Below are positions 22,273 to 32,737 of a stretch of DNA of 64,000 nucleotides, piece by piece. The DNA is from Lateolabrax maculatus (Eukaryota > Chordata > Actinopteri > Acropomatiformes > Lateolabracidae): positions 26,379,501 through 26,443,500 of the forward strand of contig CM062206.1 of NCBI GenBank assembly GCA_031216445.1, given 5' to 3'. Below the pieces are notes generated by a model, which saw nothing but the letters and a program-made list of their open reading frames with translations, had not been told where the DNA came from and ran no database searches. Positions within the stretch are counted from its first letter, which is position 1. Each line of letters opens with the position of its first letter. The translations under genes and the position numbers were made by a program.

Positions 22273-24693
22273 CTTTGTAGTGTGTGATGTTGAAATCTCG
22301 CAAGCTTGTCTGTCCCAAAGCAACAGTGTCATCTATAGTGTGACTCATGTGACTGCTGTGGTGTTGGAAAAGGCTGGATCTTCTTGCACCTTTATCCTGG
22401 TCCTGGCTCGTAAACTGGATCACTCGTAAATGTTCTCAGACTCAATAAAAGCCCCAACCTAACAAAAAAACCACACACAACAAAAACAGTCAGGTCTCCC
22501 AGCCAACAACAGTAAGGGAAACATATGAAAAAATGTAATTTTTCGGCCCAATGCTGATAAAGAAAACTCATGAACTCACCCATGTGACCACGCAGGTAAT
22601 ATTTCCACCGTAGCTCTGCTTAGTTGTTTTCTTTTCCTCCCGTTTCCATTCCTGCAATCAGTATCAGGACTACTAACTCCATGCTGGGATTACAATGCTA
22701 TCCACTGACTATTTGTGGAAAGACATTAATGATGTCTGAGTTAAAATTATGCAGGTTACATTATACAGTGTGGAAAATTGGATGGCTTTAACTGTTGCAT
22801 CAGTAAGTGGGTTTTCAAGCCAACTAATCTGATTACAATCAACTCAATCAAAATAAACAAGCCCAGAAAGGTGGAATAAACATTTTCTTAAACCGAAAGA
22901 AATGAACATTTTGTCATGTAAACAATGAAACTAAATGTTGTCTTGTTCTGTTCTTTCTGCTCCATGTCTCGAGAAATCAAAATGTAAACATCACTATGCA
23001 TTTACGAGTTCTTTATGGGCCTGAAAAATAAAATTCGTTGAAGCCTGGACTCAGCGCGTCTCATTAGCATTAAGTCTCGGCCCGAACACGGCCAAAAAAA
23101 GAGGAAAAATGACTCAAGTCATTTCTATATAGTTTCAGCTGGAACCAACGTCCCGAAAGAGGAAAAAGGCTCCATGAAAACCCAACTATTATTTAATAAC
23201 AGCTAATGTTCTGTGTGTTCTCTTCAGGTGGTTACAGCTCAGAAACTGCAAGTTCACCGCGGTCAACAAGTAGTTCAAGTATGGATACCACACCTCGTCG
23301 ACTGTCTGACAACAGCTGGCATTTTAAATTTCAAATTCCTTGGCAGAAAATTCCATCTGAGATCATCAGAAAGCTTGAAACAAGAAAGCGGCCAACAAAA
23401 AGTGAGAGACTTGAAATCATACGGCTCATTGTCAGTGAAATCTTAACCAACTGCCCAACACCTGGGAAGAAACATATCAGTGAGATAGCAAGGAAGATGA
23501 CAAAGGCCTACCCTGTGGCATTTACTGATGTCATTGAAGGTGAAGTTGTAGGCAGTGGGTATGACTCACTCACCAAGCAGATGGTCAGCAGAGTGGATAA
23601 CCTGAAAAGAGGAAACACTTCACTTTCCTTAAAGAGGCAAGTTATTAGCAGCAGTGAAGGAGAGGATACCCCAACTCAGAAAACAAGACTAGACACTTAC
23701 GGGTGTATAAACTGGCAACCAACACGGCTGCCACCTGATGAAACCCCTGAATCTCAGAAACATGCACAAGAAGAGTTAAAGAAAATGTGGAGAGAAAGAT
23801 GCTGTGACAGCAAAGCCATTGAGAATATGATGAGAGCCACTTTCTTCACTCAGAGAAAAGACATTATTAGTGGGACTGAGACTTCTGACTTGACAAAGGA
23901 ATGGCCATATCTGTTTGAGACAACTGGCATGAAGACTCATTTCAAAGAGCTTACAGGTGTGGACATGGAAGACAAACACATAGCTAATAAATGTGCCAGA
24001 GTTATTTAATTTCTTAAATCTGGTGACAAGACAGGGAAGATGGAGACCATCTTCAGGGAAATGGAAACATCAGGCAAAAATAATGCAGATGTGAATGTTG
24101 CAGTGTTTCTTCCACTGCTCCTCAAGTACTTCAATGAAGACGAAGAACAGATGTTCTACAAAGTGGATAAAACAACCCTGCCCTCTGAAGTGGACTGTGC
24201 TGGACTTCCAAGTACACCATGTATTGTTATGTGTGGTATGAATATTTGTCTTTATCCACCACAATATATTAAAACCAAAAAACAAAACTATTAATACTAT
24301 TACTTTGATTGATATTGTTGTACTGGACTCAGTTGTAACATAATTTCATTTAGTTGTTGTTGGAGTTACGGTCTTTTGGCTCAGTTTGTCAAAAAAATGT
24401 TCCCCTTTTCTCTTGTCCTTGTACACCACAGGAAACTTTACTTTGGCAGCGGAGATTTTCATGCTGTCTGTGGACCAGACCATTGTGAATGGCCATATCA
24501 GAATCTTCAGTGATGCTCTTACACTGATGTTTGGTTCGTACTACTGTATGAACATATCTTACCCAGCAGCGCAAGCATCAACTTTGGAGTTCTTACAGAG
24601 GTAAGACAGCACAAGTCAATTTAATACATCAAAATAAGATATATAATGCACATACTGTAACTGACCACTGCTCAAGTGCTGAAATGATTAGTA

Positions 24694-25264
24694 TAGGGTT
24701 CCCAAACTTTGGCAACTCAAGGCCCACTTGAAAATCAAATTTCTCATTAACAATACAGAGGCCTAATAATGCGAATTTTTTAAATCTTAATGATAAAGAT
24801 AAAACCTTCAGGACTGACCTGAAAGTAGCAGGAAGCTCCAAAGTCACACACATGTTCATGTCACTTTAGTTGCCATCAGCACCACTTGCACTCATTTCCT
24901 CAATCTTTTCAAACATTTACTCTTCCTCCCTTTAGCTGCAGCTCAAACTATACACACTCACAACAGGAGGCGGTTTATCCTACGCGCAGCCCTCTTTTTT
25001 TTTTATATATATATATAGTCTATGGTGCAGCAACAGACGGCAGAGTGACAAGCCGCTGTCGTATTTATTTCTGCCATGTGATAGAGGAAATTATAGCCAA
25101 TAATTGATCGCAATCCGAATTGAAGATTGTTTTATCGCCCAGTCCTATATACTTATAATGTATTTGCTATCTTTTTCTTTAATTCAACAAAAATCATACT
25201 ATTTTTGAAAATGATTTTGGTGGCCCATCTGCAATACCCACGGCCCACAGTTTGGGAATCACAG
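24694..25264. mobile_element. 571-bp hAT MITE with perfect 8-bp duplication
   Basis: The ends are TAGGGTTCCCAAACTTTGG and, inverted, CTGTGATTCCCAAACTGTGG. They are flanked by the identical 8-mer GATTAGTA at 24,686-24,693 and 25,265-25,272, the target-site length of hAT elements. Internal sequence includes GGCCCAC motifs next to both ends and a second hAT-like end (TAGGACTGGGCGATAAAAC on the minus strand, near 25,141), so it is composite. It lies in intron 4 of the SAM-domain gene. Confidence 0.8.
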
Positions 25265-26384
25265 GATTAGTAGATTGATAGATAAACAAAAAATTAACCC
25301 AGTAAAAACAACTGCTCTAAAAACTCTTGCCTTGCTGAGGTGATCTGTTGTACCGCCTGCAGTAGCACCTCAGCGTTGGAGTTCCAGGGGCAGCCATAGG
25401 CCCTCCTGGTTCATCACAGACTAGAAACCAGAGCTCTTCCAGCACACTTCACAGGTGTTGGTCATAATGAGAAGCTTTGATGTATCTACGTATATCTGTT
25501 GGTCACAATGTGGCTCATTCTCACACCTTTAAGTTCATGATCCATCTTTGGGCGATTTATTTTATTTGGATAGATTGGGGGAATGCTTGGAGATTTGTGG
25601 AGGTGCGGATGCTTTACTTTCAACCTACATGCAGAGCAGGAAAGCCTGACGGCCTTCTGCGCATGAGCATTCATGCCAGGAGTCACTCAGACCGGACAGG
25701 AGCCAGCACTGCCACTGAGGAGGCCCCACTAGGAGGCGGAGTTGGGTCGCAGAGAGAAGCAGCATGGAGCTGCCGAGATGGACCTCTGTTGTGGATATTT
25801 CTCAGTGGTAGTGCTTGCAGTCTGCAGTCAGTCGGCAGGCAGATCTCCGGTCAGGCATTCCTGAATTTATCCAAATATCTCAGTAACAAAATAATAAAAT
25901 CAAAAACTTAATTTTAATGTTGTTGATTTCATTGTAAGAGAAAAACAACCTTGTTTTCTCTTTTTCTGATTGAGTTAGGAAATGGAATAATGAAAGATCG
26001 GCCCATACACAGAGTAGGACAATGTATTATTGACCTCTTTGAATTTTTTTATTATAAGTCATTTGATATCAAAAGGGAGAGTAATGACTAAAAAAAAATA
26101 GTGAAAAATGCCCTCTACTGGATGAAAATGGTCCAAACTGTACCTCAGAGTTCATTTTTGTTTTTCGGATTTTCAGACTGGCTATGTCTCTTCTTTATCC
26201 TTGATTCATGCTCATGTCAAGTTACAGAAAAAGGGGCTTGTTAATGCTTATTTATGAAATAATGACAAAACGAAACTCAAATACCCAAGAAACCTTTGAG
26301 TAGCAGATCCTCCTGACCGAAGTTACGTTCTTCTCCCTGAAATAGTATTTGCAATACTACTATTACTAATAATAATAATGATAA

Positions 26385-26590
26385 TGGCTTGGATTAATAT
26401 TGCGCTTTTCAAGGCACCCAAAGCGCTTTACAGAAAAATATTCATTCATACACATTCTCATCAGTGGTGGTAAGCTACGTTTGTAGCCACAGCTGCCCTG
26501 GGGCAGACTGAGGGAAGCATGGCTGCCATTTTGCGCCAAACAGCCCCTCCGACCACCTTCAAACATTCGTACACATACGCAGTACTCATG
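26385..26590 (+). repeat. Common fish interspersed repeat
   Basis: Contains TTTTCAAGGCACCCAAAGCG, CTTTACAG, then GGTGGTAAGCTACGTTTGTA and GCCACAGCTGCCCTGGGGCA. I recognise this as a high-copy fish repeat but cannot name the family with confidence. Confidence 0.5.
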
Positions 26591-26632
26591 TTAATCTTTT
26601 CACTACATCACTGTTCCACAGTTCCCTGTATG

Positions 26633-26662
26633 TCCAAACACTCTTTCACAAGTGAAAGAGTG
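26633..26662. repeat. Perfect short palindrome
   Basis: AACACTCTTTCAC is followed after two bases by GTGAAAGAGTGTT, 13-bp perfect arms. It lies in the last intron of the SAM-domain gene. Confidence 0.8.
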
Positions 26663-26725
26663 TTGTGTAACCTTATTGCAAATGTATGAAAACATTAAAT
26701 TACAGTACAGTCCACAGTTACTAAA

Positions 26726-26726
<1 letters not shown>

Positions 26727-26758
<32 letters not shown>

Positions 26759-26759
26759 C
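26727..26759 (+). repeat. Poly-T tract before the last splice acceptor
   Basis: About 32 T residues end ten bases before the acceptor TTTGACAG (26,768) of the last exon of the SAM-domain gene. It could act as an extended polypyrimidine tract or be the remains of an insertion tail. Confidence 0.7.
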
Positions 26760-27961
26760 ATTTGACAGGTGCCTCTTCAAGATTAACCCGGACAAGGGCT
26801 CAAAAGTGGAGCGGAAAGCCACCACAAAACATGCAGTCAGTCCAAAGGTTCTCGCACTGATCACGAAAATTGCTGACTATGAGTGGAGGGAATAAGAAGA
26901 AAATACTTTGTCATGTGTCTGTGAGAGTGTGTGTGTGAATGGTCTGTGTGTTTGTCGACCTCAGAACATCACAGGCGACACTGCTGTCAATCTCACATTA
27001 CTTAACTTTTACAAACTTTGACTCCTTTATCGGAAAGCAGAAGTATCAGTCGTGTAATCAGTTGGAAACAGTTCATTTTCATTCAGCCTTGAAAAAGTTA
27101 ATCAGCCTATTTCAGGAACAATAACGATCAGAGCATAGGGTAAAGTGAACAGTATTGTTTGAGCTGGTGTACATGGACTTCATTGTACATTGTTAACCTT
27201 TTGTTATGTTTTCACTAATGCTATGATAATGCTATGATAAAGTTTTATGATTGGGATTGTTCTGGAATATAATTGCACCTGTGATAGCAACAAAAAAGGC
27301 ATGCAGAGAAAGAAATACAGAAATACAGACAGATACATATATATTATTTTCTTGTTTCATTTTTGAAGCAAATAATGAATCCATGTTTCCTGCAAATAAC
27401 TCAGCTGACCTGACCTAAGAGATGAAACTAAATGTTTCTGCCATTTTGAGAAACAATACATTAACATTCCAAACTTGTGTGTGGGGAGAACAAAACCATC
27501 TCAAAGAGTGAAGGATTACACTTTTGATCAAAGACTGCCTCAACTCTGTGTCCTGGAGCTGAACTGTGTATGTCTCGTCATCATGGACAAAAAGTCTATG
27601 AAAGCTTTTTTTACAATTCATTTTTTGGGTTGAAAGTATTGAAAAATTGACTGAATAGCACATCTCTTTTTGTTTGTCACTTGTGTGTGAAAGGTGCTGA
27701 AGTATGGGTCAAACTTCAATAATGTTCCACAAATTTGTTTTGCTCTGGTTTATACTGTAGAGGACCGTCTGGTTTCTGTTCCACCAGTACGAAGGCCTTA
27801 TTGAAAATCCATTCACATTTGCAGTCAAGTTGAAAATGATATAAGAGATATCAAGAGTCTGTGGATTTGTTTTGTTTTTTGTTTTAACTTTTTTCTTTAA
27901 TTTCCAATTCAGTTGAATTTATTTTTTTTTTTTGTTTCAGAACCAGTTGTATGGTTACCTG

Positions 27962-27969
<8 letters not shown>

Positions 27970-28019
<50 letters not shown>
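27970..28019. repeat. TA dinucleotide microsatellite
   Basis: About 24 TA units in the 3' part of the CACTA element. Confidence 0.9.
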
Positions 28020-28022
<3 letters not shown>

Positions 28023-28216
28023 ATAACACAGAATAAAAATACAGAGAATGGGAATTTGTAGTTGTTCTTGTTCAGCTTAGTCTCGTTCAAACACAATTCA
28101 TGCCAAGTCTGGCCAAAAACCGGTTTAAACCATTTAAAATTAAAATAATTATTAGGTGAGTATAGTTTTTTAAGTTTAAAGCGCTTTAAAGTATTCAGTA
28201 AAATGTTGCAATTGTA

Positions 28217-28850
28217 CACCCAATATGTAGTTACTTTTTTTTAAACATATTTTTGAAGATGAATCAAATTATTGTTGTATACTGTTATATTACATCTAAT
28301 ATAAAATATACAGCCTTTTTACACAAAATAATGCCATTAAAACCAACTAATAACAGCACATTTCTGTAAATTTAAGCATTATTACTCACATTACAATGTT
28401 AATTTACCATCTTCATGGGTAATTTAATTGTTTTTGAACGTAAAATGTTTGTAATTAAATGTTAAAAAAATTTGAAATAATTAAATATACATTTATGTTA
28501 TCTGAAATTAACAGTAAATTCTTGCTACTGTAAACCAAATATCTAGTTTTTCAACAGTTTTTTGACATGTTTTGAAAGATGAATCACATTATTTTGTGTG
28601 TCATATACTGTTATATTACATCAAATATAAATTATTATACAACCTCTTTCCATAAAATAATGTCATTAACACCAACTAATAACAGCACATTTCTATAATT
28701 GAATCATTATTATTCGTAATACAATGTTTATTTACCATTTTTCTAGGTAATTTAATTGTTTTAAAATGTTAAAATGTTTCTAATTAAATGTTAAACAACC
28801 TGAAAATAAGGCAAAATCTTGTTAAAATTACAACTACAAACTGTATTTTA
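28217..28850. repeat. Tandem duplication of about 320 bp in the right subterminal region
   Basis: Two consecutive diverged copies (about 28,217-28,536 and 28,537-28,850). Shared landmarks are AGATGAATCA, ATACTGTTATATTACATC, CAACTAATAACAGCACATTT, GGTAATTTAATTGTTTT and CTAATTAAATGTTAAA/GTAATTAAATGTTAAA. Subterminal repeats are where CACTA transposases and accessory proteins bind, so this may enlarge a binding region. Confidence 0.7.
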
Positions 28851-28924
28851 ATTATGGAAAATAACTGTATTTTTATGAGAAAGTAATTTTCTGTTATTTC
28901 ACGGAATTTTTTTGGCGCCCCAGC

Positions 28925-28968
28925 TGCCGGAAAATTACTGTTTTTTTAGGATTTTTTTTTTTACAGTG
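28925..28968 (-). repeat. Right terminal inverted repeat of the CACTA element
   Basis: Inverse of the left end: a T run followed by ACAGTG, ending at 28,968, next to the TA duplication. The GC-rich segment GGCGCCCCAGCTGCCGG sits just inside. Confidence 0.7.
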
Positions 28969-28970
28969 TA

Positions 28971-29502
28971 AGGTTACTCACTTGGCTGATTGTGTAGTGT
29001 TATTGTAATGATATGATGATTAGTGGTTCAGGGTGGTGATGATGATGATGAAGATCATGACTATGATGTCTATGTCTTGTTATTGTACTATGTCTTACTG
29101 TATTGGAGCTAACTAGCAGACTTTTCAGGAGCAGGACCACACCTCAACCGTTCCAATTCCGGCACTCCCATAAATACCGACCTAACCCTCTCCTCCCCCT
29201 TTCGCTCTTGCATTCTGTGCCAACGGACTATTATATTCTTTGTTTACAAAACTATGTGCATCAACTTCTTTCAGGACACACGAAAACCTATATTTTGTAA
29301 TATTATGGTGATAAACACTATTAATATATATAGATATATTAATATAATAACACATTTAATCCTTTAGCAATAATGTGATCTAATTGGAAAACACATCCTT
29401 ATAACAAGAATACATGCATATAAGTAACGGTGTATATTGTTCTTTTTAAATTTTGTTCTAATTTTATGTTACTCTATTCTAAATTTAAATGTGTATCAGA
29501 AT
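28971..29502. other. No recognised feature
   Basis: Right flank of the CACTA element. No supported gene or repeat boundary. Confidence 0.4.
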
Positions 29503-29625
29503 CAGAAACAGAATCGGGTTTATTGCCATGTATGTTTTCACATACAAGGAATTTGCTGTGGTGTATTGGTGCGTAACAAGTAGGAGACAAGTAGTGCAAA
29601 AATAAACAAACATAAATATAACCGC
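29503..29625 (-). repeat. LINE 3' tail (TTCTGA type)
   Basis: On the minus strand the sequence reads TTCCTTGTATGTGAAAACAT then ACATGGCAATAAACCCGATT and ends in TTCTGATTCTGA-like repeats. This is the tail of a common fish LINE, truncated at the 5' side. Confidence 0.5.
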
Positions 29626-29629
29626 TCGG

Positions 29630-30984
29630 AGATTTGGCCGTCGCCATCTTGGTTTTGGGAACAGAATCGATGTTAATCCGATAAGAGAGCAGCTGCCTCT
29701 ATCCCGATCAGTGGTAACGACTTGTCAATCACACGGTAGCCCCACCCTTTAGCTAGCGCCGCCTTATCGTTTATTTTCATACAAGTATGACCATAATTTA
29801 AAATGAATATCCTGCTGTACTGAAGAGGACTCAGGACTGGCGATTGGGACCATTAACTCAATCGAAGAAATCTTTACTGGGGAAATGAATGAGGTGAGAA
29901 GTCGGGTCATTTTCTCATCAAACTCAATACAATCTTGTCTTTGCAGCCAGTGGAGTCGCCCCCTGGTGGTCACAGTAGAGAGTGCAGGTTTAAGGCACTT
30001 CCACCATGGCTTGACTTTTCGGACCTGGAATTTGCCCGTAGAAGTATAAAGAGAACTGCATACAGCGTTGGAGGTCATGTTCATTCTTATGGAAGTGGCT
30101 CAGTGGCACATAAAGCAAACATCGGGGAATTCAGAAGTTCGGATTTTCCCACTCTGTTGGGCCCATAGAGCATGCACATTAGCGCTTCTTTTAGCACCAC
30201 CTCCCAACTGCTCATCTCAGGCTCGCTCACATGACCGACAGGCTGCGTGCTCGTAGCAGAGCTGCGCGTATATGATCTGCAGCTCGTAGTAGCCGCAGCA
30301 GCTAGTCTGTGGAGGCAGCGTTGCGGTGTATATTATAAATGTAATATCAGGCTTTGTCCCCTGTGTAAGTACATAGCTTACAACTAATTATACTGCGTAG
30401 TATTCAGCGCTGCTAGCTACCAGCTGACAACAGGTAGTTTAAGAACAGACTTAATACATCCACAGTACATGCTTTACAACCACAGCCCACAGATGTAATA
30501 TACAAGTAATAAAGCGATGAGTTACAGCCGGTTCATCCGTTTTTACAGCCAGTCATATGAGCGTGCCGGGTGGCACAGTCGAGCGCTGTCCCGTTGGTCT
30601 GATGTACATTCACGATGCTGGCATCAGCTATTACTGAATTTTACAACTTTTAGGACCAATGATTTAAACAAGAGCGATTAAAATGTTTGAACTAGGAAGT
30701 GATGTTTTTTTCAACAACGAAAAAAAAAATAATAATTTTATCCAGTGCACTCTCACGGAAGCTCGCCGCTGCTCTCTTAAGCTTTCCATGTAGGCACCTG
30801 GATGGGCAGGGAGGTTTCGCCTGGTATGATCGTTTTGGGGGTCCTTGCTGCTGCTGCTCTCCCTGCCCTAGGCTTTCCATGCACATGCATGGAATGGCGG
30901 GGAGGTGTGCTCTCTCCGCCTTTAGCTTTCCACCTATGCACCGTGCAATTGTTTCAATATGAGAGGGAGAGAAGATAAACTACA
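29630..30984. other. Repeat-like sequence, no gene
   Basis: 29,940-30,060 contains AGTGGAGTCGCCCCCTGGTG and CACTTCCACCATGGCTTGAC, which I recognise as part of a common fish repeat without being able to name it. The remainder to 30,984 shows no supported feature apart from a short palindromic stretch around CATGCACATGCATGG near 30,878. Confidence 0.35.
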
Positions 30985-31545
30985 TTTAAGTCAAGTCAAG
31001 TCAATTTTATTTGTATAGCGCCAAATCATAACAAAAGTTATCTCAAGACGCTTTTCACATAGATATATTATTTACAGAGACCCAACAGCTCCCACCATGA
31101 GCAGGAACTTGGCAACAGTGGCGAGGAAAAACTCCCTTTTAACAGGTAGAAACCTCGAGCAGAACCAGGCTCTGGGTGGGCGGCCATCTGCATCGACCGA
31201 GTTGGGTTGAAAGGGGAGGAGAGAGGGGGAGATGGGAGACAGAGCAGGAGGAGAGACAACAAATCAGACTAATAATAATAACAACTGCAGCAGTGAGTGT
31301 GGAGCAGGAACATGGGGGCAGTAGACGGCCGGCAATCACAGATCCAGAATCTATAGCTCCAGAGGTGGAAATACCTGCAAAAAGTGAGAAGGCGAAAAAG
31401 CACAGAAAGCACAGAAACTACCGGGAAGAAGTGGAGTTAGTAACGTGTATTAGTGGGATAGGAATGCGTACGGATAGAGAGGGAGAGAAGGAGAGAGAAG
31501 CTCAGTGCATCATGGGAAATCCCCCGGCAGTCTAAGCCTATAACA
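30985..31545 (-). mobile_element. L2-type LINE 3' end, 5'-truncated
   Basis: On the minus strand this is an L2 3' UTR ending TATACAAATAAAATTGACTT GAC repeats, with the hallmark GATTTGGCGCTATA. It shares its body (AACCTCGAGCAGAACC, GTGGGCGGCCATCTGC) with the tails at 32.7, 42.3, 50.8, 51.7 and 58.5 kb. Only the 3' UTR is present. Confidence 0.8.
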
Positions 31546-31549
31546 GCCA

Positions 31550-31740
31550 CTTTGAGAACATGTCTACAATTACTAACAAGTATTTGTAGCCTTGGCAACT
31601 CGGCATATGTACAAAATCTATTTGCATATTGGGACCTCCCTGCATATCTGAACAGAACAGAGCATACCACCAAATACATACAACTGCAAATATATCTACT
31701 GCATGTAGATGAAGTATTTTTGTCATAGTGGTCCTGACTG
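31550..31740 (-). pseudogene. LTR-retroelement integrase fragment
   Basis: The minus-strand frame 31,726-31,538 contains MQIDFVHMP...GYKYLLVIVDMFSKW, the beginning of a retroviral/gypsy integrase catalytic core including the first catalytic Asp (in QIDF) and the VDMFSKW block. The frame ends after SKW. The upstream part matches 3,201-3,295 in inverted orientation. This family is not the one in the intact retrovirus at 10.6-16.7 kb. Confidence 0.6.
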
Positions 31741-32734
31741 AACCATCAGTTGCCCCGGAAGAAAACCATCAATATGTGGTGCTGTCGAGTAAATTCCTTG
31801 CCACAGTCTTTTCTCTCTAAAATCCACCTCCAACACGTTTAAGTTTAGTTTTGTAGTGCTGTGGGGCAACCTCCCTGCACAGTCTTTCTGAAGTTGACCA
31901 ATTTTAGCTCATTTGATTTCTGTATTTTTTGCTTATTTTTTTCAAAATTTATCAATTTTGGTTTGAGCCCCCACTGAGAGAGGGGGGAGCAAGGATTATT
32001 TGTCCTCAGACCCAGGCAGTTGACCTGACCTGTGTAAGTCTTAAGTTACCTTTAACCTACAAAAGGAAAGTTTAACATACAAGAAAGGAAAATCTTTCAC
32101 ACAGTTCATCCTAAAGTTGTTGGATGGGGTTGAGGTCAGGGCAGGCCAGTCAAATTTCTTCCACACTACAGTTGGAAAACCATTTTGTTATGGACCTGTC
32201 TTTATGCACGAAGGCACTGTCATGGTGAAGTCTTAGTAATAGTCATATCATGGACAGTTGACGAAACTGGACCATACCATCAGTTAAGATATTAAGAAAA
32301 TGTTTATTTATATGACAAAATATGAGTAGTGAAAGGCACATGGGAATGATAGGGCAAGATGGTAACTGCAGTGTGGGGAAGGCTTCGGGAAGGATCTACA
32401 ATGGCTTCTATCAGGCCTAGACTGGCCTTTAGAAGCAATGGGGGAATCCTGTGGTAGCTAGCTAGCTTGCTAATTGCTTCTGAGGGAATTTCTGCTGTTT
32501 TGAAACAAGGAACAATGACCAGCCCTATTACAGACGTTGTGGCTAATATTGTGAAATACTTTTGTTGTGAGCTAGCTAGTTTATAATTGTTTTGTTTTCT
32601 TTGCCTTTTCAGCAGACATTGAAATCAACAGCGTTACAGCACAGTAATCTATTTATATGAGCATTGTGTAATGCAACTAATTGGTTGAATGCTTGCATCA
32701 GTTGAGTAGGCGGTCCTTCATCCAACCAACTCTT
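31741..32734. other. No gene; repeat-like patch
   Basis: 32,115-32,250 (TTGGATGGGGTTGAGGTCAG, GGCCAGTCAAATTTCTTCCA) resembles a widespread fish repeat. The rest shows nothing I can support. Confidence 0.35.
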
Positions 32735-32737
32735 CCT

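Larger units (their letters stand above)
20687..26895 (+). pseudogene. SAM-domain (SAMD3-like) second gene of the CACTA element
   Basis: Five exons with matching phases: 20,687-20,885, 21,248-21,352, 23,228-24,235, 24,432-24,600 and 26,769-26,895, about 535 codons ending ADYEWRE. Exon 1 encodes a SAM-like helix bundle (LLEHLQGLGVEDLKDL...ESDLLSVL...ARKLLSLL). Exon 2 and the start of exon 3 are Ser/Gln-rich linker. Exon 3 starts a basic, helical region ending in WPYLFETTGMKTHFKELTG, like proteins annotated in fish as sterile alpha motif domain-containing protein 3-like. A single in-frame TAA at 24,007-24,009 interrupts exon 3; the frame continues unchanged afterwards. All splice sites are canonical. 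SAM domains usually oligomerise, so a role in assembling transposition complexes is possible but unproven. A hAT fragment and a complete hAT MITE sit in its introns. Confidence 0.7.
8322..28968 (+). mobile_element. Large CACTA/EnSpm-type DNA transposon, two genes, with nested insertions
   Basis: The left end reads CACTGT followed by an A run (8,322) and the right end is its inverse, a T run then ACAGTG (ending 28,968). Both are flanked by a TA dinucleotide (8,320-8,321 and 28,969-28,970), which fits a 2-bp target duplication. CACTG/CAGTG ends and short duplications are the hallmark of the CACTA (EnSpm) superfamily. Between them lie a CACTA-like transposase and a SAM-domain gene in the same direction, and AT-rich subterminal repeats. 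Total length is 20.6 kb, or about 14.6 kb without the nested retrovirus. The element was autonomous in design. The transposase is open but the second gene has one stop, so current activity is doubtful. A 2-bp TA duplication could arise by chance, so the boundaries rest mainly on the paired ends. Confidence 0.75.

Noticed and set aside
31176..31535. 119-codon plus-strand frame repeated at 32,957 and on other strands at 42 and 51 kb.
   Set aside because: It recurs only because it lies in the L2 3' UTR. It is antisense to the LINE and carries no protein signature.
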